This document shows positions 10,905 to 22,075 of a stretch of DNA of 64,000 nucleotides, piece after piece. The position numbers were made by a program, and so were the translations under genes. Numbering within the stretch: position 1 is the first letter of the stretch; every line of letters begins with the position of its first letter. This DNA is from Thelonectria olida (Eukaryota; Ascomycota; Sordariomycetes; Hypocreales; Nectriaceae): assembly GCA_020736575.1 (NCBI GenBank), contig JAGPYM010000057.1, forward strand, positions 1-64,000, written 5' to 3'. Under the pieces are notes generated by a model, which saw only the letters and a list, made by a program, of their open reading frames with translations, had not been told where the DNA came from and ran no database searches.

Positions 10905-13598
10905 ATGGAGTACATTCGAAGCTTGAAAAGTGACCGCCCTGGCTCCCCTGCCCCGGCGGGGCGAGCTAACAAGACTTCAAGCGTCAACCTCCGTAGACTC
11001 CCCCGCGCAAACATCAACCCCTGTCGCAAGGCGACTTCTGATCAAAGGAGCGCCACAAACGAGTCGAGGCAGTCCAATGCATCCGGAAACTCGACAACGC
11101 GTGGGGAAGTCGTGGATAGGTCCCTCCGTTGCCCCGCGCTATTGCTGATGCACCGCCTGTCACTGCCGACAATTTGTCCCAAGTAGACATCTTCTATTTG
11201 GCAAGTATCACCGACCTCGCGCAGAAAACCGGGCTTGACCGTGCCTCGCTGTATGGCCCTGGAGGAGCTTTGTATGAGGCCGCCGAGTCGTGGTGGGAGA
11301 ATACAATCAGGCAATCCCATTTGTGGCAACGAAGTGTCCCGCGTTGCCTTGACTTGGATGAAAGAGCAGGCCCAGCAGCAATCTCCTGTCGTGCCGGATT
11401 CTGAGGGCGTCGAGGAGGGCAACGAGAAGGGCGGATTGTCCTCTCCTCCTGGAGCCGAGAAGGAATCTGCTCCAGCCGCAGATGACGAGCATCCTACTAC
11501 TTCATACCCGAATCCGACTGGAGCTGACACGTCTCGCGATGCGCAAGGCCAGCTTTCACAACGCGCGGAAGGTGGGTAGTATCCTGGCCTTGCTCCACTG
11601 CCAGAGTTTGACGATCATGGACATGATAGTCCTGCTCAGCAAGCCTCCAACCTCTCCATCGCTGCCAGTTGCGAGTCCCCCGAGCTTGGTCTCGCCTCAC
11701 CACCTTGGGACAATGACGCCGATGCCCGTGATTTCTTTGTCGACGTTGGTGACCAATGACAATGACGACAACTCCTCTCATGATGATGTTGCTTTCTCTT
11801 GTGGCTCGCCCACGACTGAAGGACCCAAGTGCGACAAGGGCCTGTCGAAAAGCTTGCCATCTGCGTCATTACCCATTTGCATCAAACTATCGCCAGACCC
11901 CGAACTTGATGAGGCAACCGCCACCTCTCACAATGAAAGCGAGGGCCATCGCGACAAGAAGATTGTTTCTGAGGCCTTGGACGAGCTGAGGACCGGTGCA
12001 TGGCTCTCAAGCGATACGATCAATTGCCTCCAACGCGAAATCTTAGCAACCATCCGCTCCAATCCGAGCCCCCATGGCAGAATCTGGCGAGACTCGACTC
12101 TTCTTGACCCTCTGGCTCTGTTGAGTGCACAAGCAGCGTCGACCGGTTGGCGGCGCTTTCGAGAGGAAGACGCGTCGTTTGTCATTGGATGTGTCCACGA
12201 CTCGTCGCCCGGCCACTGGACCCTCGCCATCTTCGATTGTTCTGCCTCGACCATTTTGTGGTATGATCCCCTGCCGTCGCCGTTGCGAACCGAGGAGGCC
12301 AGCACGCGTTTGCGGCTATTGGCCGAAAAGAATCTTGGCCGCCCTGATTTTTCCTTTTCCGAACTGGTAAGTTGTTCTTCATGCTCTACATATCGCTTTC
12401 TTGTCCTTCTGCTTCGTCAGCTTGCTCACAATATGCAGCCCGGCCCTCGACAAATTGACGGTTCCAGCTGCGGCATCTTTGTACTTCAAACCATCCATGA
12501 TTTTCTCCTCCACGGTTGTCTGCCGTCAGCCTTGGAGCTTGACAAATCCCGTCTTCGGCTTGTCCGTTTTCTCGACCCTCTAGATTCCACGCAAGCTGTC
12601 TCAACCAAACCTATCGACCATGCCACCGTGGAGAGTACCTTGCCCTCAGGTCCTGACAGAACTGCCAGCAGAGATGGAGAACCGCCAGAGCCCACAATCC
12701 CACACACGAGTGCCATCTCATCGAAGCAACAATGGCAGGATCAACATGTGGTCCCTCGTCATGCTGAGTCGAGCGCTGAAACACTCGAACTGGCAAATGA
12801 TGTGTCCTCACCTCACGACGGCAATGTTGCATTGAAGAGAACATCCCCTCTATGCTCGGGACAAGTATTTCGTCATGAATGCCTGCTTGATCCGCCATCT
12901 CAAAAGCGCCCGAGATTGACTCCCGTGGATGCAGGTGCAGATGCGGATATCGCACCGGCTCGTCCCATCAACGAGGCCGAAGGCCCTTCTACCCAACTTT
13001 CACGCGCGTATCACGAACTCAAGCGGCAGAGAGGGTTGTTGGCTTCCTTTCAGCAACCATATCGAGAACTCGTCGCAGAGATCCCGCGAATTGACGTAGC
13101 GGCCTTTCATTCTGCTCTGCAAGCAAAGCAGACCGAGCTTTATAGACTGGAGTTCGGGGCAAGCCGCCTAAAGGGACAACTGACGGAAATGCTTGCCGCA
13201 GAGCAGGAACTGACTCGAAAGCGCGAAGCAGTCAGCCATCGACAACGTATCGCACAGCGCCTGTTTGGCCCAGATAGCGACCTGGTCCGTTTGCAGCTTC
13301 CTCAAGAAATGAACTTGATCAGATCTTTCTCAATCACGATGAAGAGTTGAGACATGGGATGCGCAGTGTTGCGGCTGTTGCCGAATTGATGCTTGGGACA
13401 ATAGAAGGAAAGGCCAAGGTGAGCGCCATGGAGATGGAAAGGGCCAATAGTTCCAAGATGGAGATGGAAACTAAGGCGGCTCAACTACATAAGCAGGTAC
13501 TAGAGGCCAGGGCTGGGGTCCAGACTTGTCAGGAGAGGCTCTGCGTGGAGGAAGAGAGGAGAGAGATTGAGTCTCTTCTCGAGATATATCAGCAATAA
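10905..13598 (+). pseudogene. Ulp1/SENP-like (C48) cysteine-protease gene, broken
   Basis: The best-preserved part is 12,100-12,600, a Ulp1-type protease domain: GHWTLAIFD (His), YDPLPS (Asp), PRQIDGSSCGIFVLQ (Gln and Cys). A 72-nt intron with GTAAGT donor and TATGCAG acceptor (12367-12438) interrupts it. Ulp1-like enzymes cleave SUMO, but in fungi this domain also occurs in transposon-associated proteins. Upstream, coding-like sequence changes frame near 11,310 and 11,750 and is cut by a TAG at 11,577. Downstream a coiled coil (about 13,010-13,600) continues in another frame after 13,350, either through a possible 50-nt intron (13247-13296) or a frameshift. The gene lies against the AT-rich block, and a transposon-cargo origin is possible. 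Confidence 0.6.
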
Positions 13599-13949
13599 GC
13601 CAAATGGATCGTGGTAGCCAAATTGACGGGATCTTTTCAATGAATGCCGTGTTTGACATATTCGGCGGAGGTACATTCGCCATGAAATAACAGACCCAAG
13701 AACACTAACATGGTGGTTGCCAGTCAGCGTTTCATTACATCCAATACAGTAAACCAGTTGGAAGACTTCTCGCATCTTGCCTGAGCGGTTGATACTGACA
13801 GCATGGCCATTCGTACAGGGTGCTTAGACTCTCTTGTCGACCTCAACGAGGCCTGTCTCGCCATGAACCGTCGTGACTGCAAGGCGGCGCCAACTGGACC
13901 AGTCTCAACATCCACCATGTCTGAAATGGCCCTCATGGCGCAAAGCCGC

Positions 13950-14150
13950 TATAAGAGCCGCTGTAAGGACCCCGCCCCGCCACTGTGGGGGGCTGTGAGA
14001 GCCGCTGTAAGCCACGCCCTACTCCTGAAAGCCACTGTAAGAGCCCTGCTGCCCGGGCGCTGTAAGAGCCGCTGTAAGAGCTGCTATGAGAGCTGCTGTG
14101 AGAGCCGCTGTGAGAGCCGCTGTGAGAGCCGCCTGCAGCCTGCAATTGCC
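13950..14150. repeat. Imperfect 12-bp tandem repeat (AGAGCCGCTGTA type)
   Basis: The unit AGAGCCGCTGTA/G repeats with little change at 14,060-14,135 and more loosely back to about 13,950. Both strands give open frames (Cys/Ser-rich forward, Gly-Ser-His-rich reverse) purely because of the repeat, so no protein is called. Together with the AT-rich sequence that resumes at 14,160 it may be a subterminal repeat of the unit carrying the Ulp1-like gene. Confidence 0.65.
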
Positions 14151-15732
14151 TCTAGAAGCGAGAAAAAAACATCTCTTATAAAATAAATAAGAAAATTTAA
14201 TAATAATACTATTTTAAAAGCTTTTAGGGCTGTTATTTTAATTATCTATTAAGGATATATATATTCATTTTTTGCGAAAATGCGAAAATATAAAAATGTA
14301 AAAATGGGTTTTGCACTTTGGCGGACCTTAGCTAATGTGCGACCGTACCCGATGGATCGTGTTGTTAGCGAGAAAGGGATTATAACTGGTTTTGCAAAGG
14401 CCAATTTTGACCGCTTTTTGGTTCCTCTCCTCGATCGCAAGCATCGCAGAGGTTCAACAAGTGGGAGTTTTTAAGATGCCTTTTCGCAAAAGGTGCAAAG
14501 CTTCTGATCGTGACTAGAGATGTGAGAGACCAACGAATCGTGGTGCATTACTATGGAGCATGCTGAGCATTGTATGAAAGATCCGGATAGTTCTGGAGTC
14601 GCGTAGCAGAGCGACGAGGAACAGGCGGGAAAGAAGGTTCGTGGCCAATCTTTGCACTTTGCACTTTGTCTTCCAAGGTGCCGTTTGCCAAGGCATCGAC
14701 GAGGTACTGTTTGGCGGCAGTGACATGGTCGGGCACTGGGAATCGGTTGATGAGTTCGTTGGGCCGGTGATCGGAGTGGTTAAGCTTGATTGCCATTTTC
14801 CAGAGGGATTGAAGATGGTGTTTGGTGACGATTTATGCATCAATTCAGCGCATCGAACGGGGAGAACTCCATCATGGAAGGGTGCAGCTGTCAGGCAAAG
14901 AAGCTGCATTTAAGACTCCTTACTTCTCTAGAACTATGTGGATGTAAATACTCTGTCACCGGCTCGGAGTTGGGAAATAATGAGGAGTTTTATATATGTG
15001 CCTGAAAGAGAATAGCGATGTTATAGAGGCATAGAGAGCAGGAGGGGATAAGCTTGTGGTAATAGTAGAAAGAATGCAAAGGGCGGGCTGAGATGAAGCA
15101 TCCTAAAGCACAGGCAAAAGAAGGAGTATGGATGACAATGAGCAATGAGAAGCATCACTCAAGAAGCCAAAAGCTAACACATGGCAAATCCGCAATCAAG
15201 GTAACAGAGAACTCCAGAAAGAAGTCTTCAAAGGAATTAAAACAGATCAAGCTACCATTTAAACTATCTCTTTCAATTCTCATTAAATGTAGGTCTATCT
15301 GCCTTTGTGAACTATTCAACTTAATTGATATGGCTTGATCATAGCATTGCATACGCGTATAGACGGAACGCGACGCGACGTGACGCGCCAGGAGCTCCAG
15401 GGTTTTTGTTCCGCACAAGTACACTTTGGAGCTCTGACAGCGCTTCGGATTGTTAAGCGGGGGCGGGGCCGGACGGCGGGGCCGAGATGGTTCCGTCGCC
15501 ACAGCCGTCAGAGCAGCCATCACTCACCCACCCCTCCCACTGACGAAATCTTATTCTCCTTTGGCTCATGATCTGCAAAGGAAGGGTTCAGGATCTCCCT
15601 AAGATCTAAGGGATAGTGGAAATATGAACAAGAGTAGGCATCCTAAGGCAATGGTGGGCAGTGAGAACTCTGTAGTCCAACTTTAAGACTGTTTGAGACC
15701 GGCTATCCTGTGTCGATACGCCCGTGTCCTGC
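14151..15732. other. Intergenic; one doubtful small frame
   Basis: There is AT-rich sequence to about 14,300 and then ordinary composition. An 81-codon minus-strand frame at 14,551-14,796 (MAIKLNHSDHRPNELINRF...) has coding-like composition but matches no family I know and could be the remnant of a larger gene. TTTTGCGAAAA words near 14,270 and CTTTTCGCAAAA near 14,480 face each other and could be ends of a tiny element. Nothing else is supported. Confidence 0.35.
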
Positions 15733-16835
15733 TCATTTCATTGACTCCCTATGACGCAGCATCCATCTGGCCGACTGCTCCAGTACTGCATCATGGTCCG
15801 AAACGGGATTGAACAAGAGTGTCTCTCTCGCCTTCTCGATGCTATACGTGTGAGTGTAAAGACAATGGCCCAGAGAAACCCTCCGCAGCTGGACTGGTGG
15901 CTTCACCATGTTCAGGGTAAAAACCCAAAACAACCATTCTGCGACGTGGACGGCCGCAATCATATCATGGCCCAGGCAGGAACAATAGTGAGTTCCTTGA
16001 GCGCATCGTCACCTCGCGCAGTCTTCCATATAAGCTTGATGTGGTGCCAAAACGGCATTGGTTTGCCGTCGGAAATGTTAAAGGCCTCTCCATCGACTCT
16101 GCCCGCGGCGCGACTCGGTTCAAGCAACGCTTTCGCCGCAAGCACGTGGGCTGTGGCGCAGTTGTCGGCGGAGAGGACTTCCATGAGATTGTTGCCTGGG
16201 CCAACCTGGACCAGCTTCTTGTTGCCAGCGCACATGTCGAGCACCTCGACCATTCCCTGAACGTGTCTCTCACCGTAGGCGTGGCCGAGGCGCAGACAGA
16301 CAGTCCGCAGTTGCGGCCCGTTTGCCTGGCGCACTAGGACGCCTGCAATGGCTTTGGTTCGATTGTACTCGTTGGACTTGTCCGTCGACGCCCACAGCAC
16401 GTGCGATTCATTGACGTAGTCGTGTGGCGGGTTGGCATACGTGTCGACGCTCGAAGTGTAGACCAGAGCTTGAACGAATTCGCTCTCGACAGCGACGGTC
16501 AGAAGCGCTTGGGTGCCCCTGACGTTTGTTTCAAAGAACTCGCCTTCTCTCTTGGCCAGTAGCGAAGCGAGCGGTGAAGCAACGTGAAAGATGACGCTGG
16601 GTCGGATTTCGGCTACCAACGAGTACAGCAAGGCACTGTCTGTAATGTTTCCGCACGTGTATGCGGCCTTTTCATGTCGATTTTGTTCAATTTGGCGGTC
16701 GAGAACATGGACGACGCCTGTTTGGTCGTCTTGGAGGAGATGGCGGACAATATGATAGCCCAAGAATCCGCAGCCGCCTACCACGAGGCAGCTGCCGCGG
16801 AGAGGAGTTGCTACCGTATTTTTCGAATGCATCTT
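15733..16835 (-). pseudogene. 3-beta-HSD/isomerase-family NAD-dependent dehydrogenase, frameshifted
   Basis: An extended SDR of the 3-beta-hydroxysteroid dehydrogenase family, to which the sterol C4-decarboxylation enzyme Erg26 belongs. It has the N-terminal nucleotide site VVGGCGFLGYHIV, YTSSVDTY (catalytic Ser) and YNRTK (YxxxK). ATG 16835 is chosen because it directly precedes the Rossmann fold. The upstream in-frame ATG at 16895 would add an intron-like stretch. The frame ends at 15,960, but the family's C-terminal part (AEWLFWVFTL, then YSIEKARETLLF) continues in another frame to 15,733. The break coincides with a 5-bp tandem duplication (ATCATATCAT, 15959-15968). Joined, the protein is about 365 aa, the usual family length. 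Recent pseudogene or assembly error. Confidence 0.7.
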
Positions 16836-17450
16836 CAAATATATATCCAGCTGTAGATGAAAAAAGGAGAAAAAGATCTTGTCCGGCCACACCATGATGT
16901 GATTGTTTGACCATCAGTAAGCACTTATCTCAAAGAGAAGCTACCCCGCAGTCTTTAGGCCTTTGAGGTGCGTGGCTCAGCCTTACAGAGAGCAAGGCAT
17001 ACGAATACGCTGTCAGTATACTACAACAGATGTTTGATAACCAGCGAGACCTTCAATTACCATTGTATCGTCGGGGTCGCCCAGGAGTGACCGGTCCGTC
17101 GTTCAGTAGAATATGTCAACTTCGTATCTCAGCGACGGCCACAAGCTCTTGTTATACTCGCTTACTACGGTATATTACTGCGCAATGCGAGATTACACTG
17201 GACCTTTGCCGACGCGGGACGCTTTCTGCTCCGGTCTATTACTTGGCACCTCGAAACGTGCTGGGCAGAATGGCTTGACAGTCTAAATAACATATTAAAA
17301 GCCTCTTGACCATGTAGTATCTAAATAATACGTCCGGTAGAAGAAGAACACCGAAAGGAAGCTCGAGGTCGTTGACCCAGCTCAGTTCCTCAGTCAGTCT
17401 GGCCTCTTGGGGCTGGCGCAACCGTTTGACTATCGCTACAAATATAGCCA
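16836..17450. other. Intergenic region
   Basis: No coding frame or RNA gene is recognisable. Small open frames here have no family features. The region holds the 5' flank of the 3-beta-HSD-like gene and the 3' flank of the membrane-protein gene, which lies on the same strand. Confidence 0.5.
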
Positions 17451-18244
17451 TTATTTGTCTTCCTCGTCATTCTTGACCCGTTCCAGTGTCGTAGGGAAGG
17501 TATCTACAATCTTCTCACCAGTCTCTGTTTCGGTCCATATTATTCTGATCAGACAAATCGAGTCGATGACCAACTGAAGACAAAAAACCCCCCGGCCAAC
17601 CAGAATGTCCAACCACCATTCCATGCCAGAGGTCCCGTTTTGACGCAGTGTATAGCAATTCCCGGCACAAACAGAACCGGAACAACAATGTTGAGGAGGG
17701 CAATTGGCTTGGGGAAAAGAGGTGTTGGGCGAGAATCGATAATAATGGCGTATGCGAATGCAAAGTTTTGAGCCATGAAGGTTGGCCATGGCATCAAAGC
17801 GGTAATCCAGAAAAGTTCATTCAATGCCTTTGTGATCTCGACTGGGCGATCGAGACTATAGTTTGCCACAGCAAGGATCATTCCGGGCATCATAAAAGTG
17901 AAAATACCAGCAGCCCCCGATGCCAACTGGAGAGTGCTCACAACATAATGAAGGTTTGGAATTCGTCGCATCTGCGCCGAGATTGCAGCAGTAAGTGGCA
18001 GATAAAACATGCCAGAGATAACCAAGAGTGCAGAACCACCTTGAATTCCTTTCTCATGGTCTCGATAGTGTTGTACTGTGCGTTCTGCACTCCAGGAGGG
18101 TTTTGTGGGGGGTAAGAACCCAGAAGCCACAAAGCCCAGGAGAAAGGTGAGTGAGCAAAGTATGCCACTGATGGCACAAGCATATTGGAAGTTCCGTGGG
18201 GATAACATCGGAGAGCGTGCCAAAGTGTTGAAAAACGACTCCAT
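17451..18244 (-). CDS. Uncharacterised polytopic membrane protein, frame break near 3' end
   Basis: A 231-aa frame (ATG 18244, stop 17549) with about six hydrophobic segments: CAISGILCSLTFLLGFVAS, SALLVISGMFYLPLTAAIS, QLASGAAGIFTFMMPGMIL, LFWITALMPWPTFMA, IALLNIVVPVLFVPGIA and WTFWLAGGFFVF. I do not recognise the family. The frame ends abruptly after GGFFVF. A neighbouring frame continues with a good membrane segment and a polar tail to 17,451 (QLVIDSICLIRIIW...NDEEDK). The switch lies in an A6-C6 run at 17582-17593, so a one-base length error or mutation is likely, and I give the longer extent. It sits beside the 3-beta-HSD-like gene and could share its pathway, but nothing proves this. Confidence 0.55.
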
Positions 18245-19087
18245 TGTCTTAAGGGGTTTGGTTTTGATAACACTGGAGTGAGAGAAGATGGACAGTTATT
18301 AATATCGACAGAAAGTTAATATTGAGCTTAGAAATCAGGACGAGAACAATTCTTACTTGTAGATATTTAGAGTGTACATACTACGAATTACGGTGCCTTG
18401 GGTCCCTTGCCTTCCAACATAATCATCAACTAGGGTTGACGTAGTGTAACGGCTGCTTCGGCAAAGGCCGAGAGGAGAATGCGCCGCCGGCCTCTGATGG
18501 CTCCGAAACATGAGAATGAGAACCCACGGCCCAACTGTCAGCAGGCCGCATCCATTTGCTAGTCATGCCATCTTCTTCACTATTGCTGATGTCAAAGGTC
18601 CAGACGGCGAATACCGAAGGACGTGCAAAACTAAATGAATTACTGGCACATTTGATTATTGATTATGGCCCGGTTCGAGAAGTACCACCGCTTCGCCGAC
18701 AACTCGGACAGACTACCGTCTACCTCGGCCGGCCCGGAGATTTGTATTTGGGGCATACCGGACTAGCTCCCTCTCAAGTCAGGACAACACTGGGAGAATC
18801 GGACTGTTGGTCATACACAATGGCGTAGCTCACCCTGGCTCACTCTCACAGCGCATCCAGTGGCGATCATGGACCGCACCAGCACCACCTTTCTATGCTC
18901 GTAGAATCTTATTGCCAATAGATGGTGGTTGTAGTGATACAAACGATCTCTTTACAGTGATGGACGGTGTTTAATTTAGCTATGAGCAATACAGGAGTCA
19001 CATTTTATGCATAAAACATTGCACTTCCATCTATTCACCAATACTGAACTGTTTGATGGAATAGCTGGTTAGAGCCCGAGGTAAAGA
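18245..19087. other. Intergenic region with CGG-type motifs
   Basis: No gene is recognised. CTTCGGCAAAGGCCGAG at 18455-18471 and CTCGGCCGGCCCGG near 18,723 are CGG-triplet inverted repeats of the kind bound by Zn2Cys6 regulators. They lie 5' of the membrane-protein gene and 3' of the regulator gene at 19,088. Confidence 0.4.
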
Positions 19088-21606
19088 CTAATCTGTGCGT
19101 AAAGCCTCTGGAAAATCAACCTCCGCAGGGAATTGTCCTTTCGACAGCGAATATTCCACAGTAAGAACTATTCGTAGGTATTTGTACGGAGTGTTCGAGA
19201 GAATAGAAACCCAGGCGTTTCTGAAGGGTTCGACCGTAGTAGAGTCCCAATGTGTAACCGGCCCGACAGATGGTGCATCTTCCGAGACGCCGAGCTCTTG
19301 TACTGACGGTTCAAGACCCTCATTTGTTTGGATGTAGCTGACGATCTTGTCGATACACTGAAGCTTCCCATCAGTACTTTCGTATAGTGGCTTGAACCCG
19401 TCCATGAGGTCTGTATACGTTTGCAGGCCTTGCGGAAACTGAAATAACCTCTTATTCGGAGGTATCAATCGTGTGTCGAGCAAATACCAAATAAAGGAGA
19501 AAGCGCAAAACTCAACACTGTCTAACATCAGTTTTGGTTTAGATGCCAAGTCCAAGATCGACTCACAAAGTGTTGGGCAAGTACTTGGCTAGTTCAAGTT
19601 CCTTCAATTCCATCAGGTCATCAAACATATTGCGCAACGATCGATTGAGTTGTGATTGCGCTTGCAGCCGACACTCCTGGGCCTCGTGGCCCGTATCAGT
19701 TGTAACTGTCAGAAGCATGATTTGCTTACAAAGACAAGCTTGGGCAGTACTATTAACAAGGGTCAGCGTCCATAAATGTCCCATACAGATAGGAGTGAAC
19801 TTACTTGTAGTACGTGTATAATATATTTGTAAAGAGAATGAGGGATTTATGGGCACCAGACAAGGTGGTTGGTATGCGAAATCTCAAAAATGCTTTCTCG
19901 TACCAGTGATCCAAGGTAACTGACAAGGCTTTCAGTCTCTCTGGGCTTTCGCGAATTCGGGTTCGTTTTGATGGCTGTTCCGGATAGACATCTGCTAGGA
20001 TATCATTAAGGACGACGCCAAGTTCGCAAAGCATGACGATGAGTTCGATCAAGACTTTTTTCGTCTTCGCGTCATACACTATGGATCCATTCATTTCATC
20101 TCTGAGGTCGTTTTCAGTCAACCCATCATTGCTGAAGTCAAAGTCCTCGGCTCTGATTTGCAGAGATCGTCGCGACGAGAGCGCCATGACCCTGTCGCGA
20201 AGGATGCAGCACCACCACAATCTCTTGAGCTGACCCTTCTCTCGGGAATTGTTGTCGGAAGTCTCATAACTCGGGGCCCCTGCCGTCTGTGCATGATGAA
20301 TGGCAATCTTGAGCCAGTACGTATTCGTTCGATCAGTCGTTGACTGGGTGTAGTAAGTTAACAACAATGCAACTTGGGCCTTGACTGCGTCGTTCTCGGG
20401 CGAGGAAAGATCAAGTAGAGTCTGAAGAGAGTATCAGAAAGAGAGATAGTAGCTGTAACATCAGGTTCCACGAACCTTGGTCCTCGAATAAAACTCAGCG
20501 CGTGCATCTCGAGCAGTTAGGAACCCGAGACTAAGCAAGTGTGTGATTGGAACGTACTGGAGGCTGAGTTAATGCTTCTTTATCTTAGTCAAACACACTC
20601 TAATATGGCTTACAGGAGAAGATACAAAGAGCATGGCCTGAAAGAGCAAAAGTGGTAGGCGGTCATGATTTCTTTTTCCTTGACCGTCATTGCAATACAT
20701 GCGCCAAAAGCGAAACTCGTTTAGGATGGGAATGAGAGGGTGAATATGCAAAAAGTATTGCTGAATGAATTCGTCAAGAATCCGCTTGACTGGAAGATGC
20801 AGGCAACCTCGTTGCTCCAGAAATAATGCTGTTCTTGAATCGATGTCCCAGAGAGCGTCCATCTCCACAAATTGATAGCACGAAGACGTTAAGAAGTTGC
20901 TGTTGCGATCGAAAAGCGACCCTGAGCCGCCCATCTGACACGGGAAGATTCGACTCTGCTCGGGACTATCGAGACCACCAAGAGAGGAAAACTGAACGAC
21001 GGGGGTTGAGCAAATGTCCACACCATTTTCAGTGTCGTCTTTGGAGATTGAACGCGACTTCCTTGACTCATTGATCCCGATCAAGGGTGCGGTTTCCAAA
21101 TGGTGGTCCTGCAGAGTCTCGGGGGATTCTGCACTGGTAAAAATGACTTCTGGAAAGGCCATCATGTCATCAAATTCCCATGATGAATACCCCTCTGCGT
21201 CATTCGCACCGGAGGCTATCGGTAAATCACCAGACAAGGACTCCAGGTTAACAGCGAGTGAGACATCTTGGCTTCGGCAACGTTGTAGACTGGCTCGCCT
21301 AATAAGAAGTGTTACTCGAATCAATACTCAAGCTGCTGAAGATGTTGCATTACAGGGGATTAGGAAGCATACTTACCTTTTTGAAGCTCGAGGTTTAATG
21401 AAGCACTTTGCATCATCCAATTCACAATTGGTGCAGGGCAAACCGCGCAGATCTGTGTCACATCGTACTTTACGAGTCCTGCATGCAATACATGCGTATC
21501 TAGATCGTCTTTTAGGCATGCGTGTTCTGGCTTGCGCCTGCTTACCCATTGTGTGGGCGTGTCCATCGGCAGATGGCTGAGATGGCGAATCATGTTCACT
21601 TGTCAT
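19088..21606 (-). CDS. Zn2Cys6 transcription factor with fungal_trans domain (741 aa)
   Basis: Predicted exons, all minus strand: 21606-21377, 21298-20614, 20556-20476, 20421-19805, 19749-19567, 19517-19088. They close to 741 aa. The N-terminal binuclear zinc cluster has cysteines at about 39, 42, 49, 58, 61 and 68 (CIACRTRKVRC...CTNC), followed by a linker and the fungal-specific regulatory domain (FIQQYFLHIHPLIPIL, then KRLWWCCILRDRVMALSSRR). Proteins of this kind bind CGG triplets and switch on pathway genes, often in response to a substrate. Overall layout resembles the cutinase-factor (CTF1) group. The last intron was placed by frame: the acceptor at 19518 keeps it open, whereas the nearer one gives a stop. 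It lies 5' of, and on the same strand as, nothing else in the cluster, with the first SDR ending 470 bp upstream. Confidence 0.88.
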
Positions 21607-22075
21607 TGTGATGGGGTTTGACCGCGAGGTCCTCTCGCTGAATCTTTGAGGTGTCGGCTGGTTGAAATAGTATGATATGCTGAGATGTAAGGGATAAAGG
21701 ATATGGTCTATGATGGTCTGCCCATGATCTGAGAATCCCCTTCCACATATTACGTGGTGGACTTGAGAATTAAAGAGCTGACCCTTCAACAACGCTAACC
21801 CTATGATATCATGACGGCCTTGGCCGAGCCTGGCATATCGGCTCGGCTTTCTCCGAAATGCTTAATTACACAATCCGTGAGAAAGTTGCTGCGATCAATT
21901 GGGCGAACGCGATTTCTGTGAACTGTAAGACAGTCACTTCCTTGGGATGACGGTAGGAAGGAATGTAGGGAACTTGATCTTCTTCTCGCACCTCGGTCAC
22001 AACCTGATATTTGATTACATATTGTATAGAAACATAAGGAGGTGCCACCATAGTCACGACTCAAGTATAGGATAA
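21607..22075. other. Upstream region of the Zn2Cys6 gene
   Basis: Non-coding. It contains TTGGCCGAGCC and ATCGGCTCGGC near 21,820-21,848, again CGG half-sites. It would hold the promoter of the regulator starting at 21,606 and the 3' end region of the SDR gene. Confidence 0.4.

Noticed and set aside
13803..14186. 127-codon Cys/Ser-rich frame
   Set aside because: It is open only because of the 12-bp tandem repeat, and the opposite strand is open too.
14551..14796. 81-aa minus-strand protein as a firm gene
   Set aside because: Composition is coding-like, but no family, splice or conservation evidence can be seen. Mentioned only under the intergenic entry.
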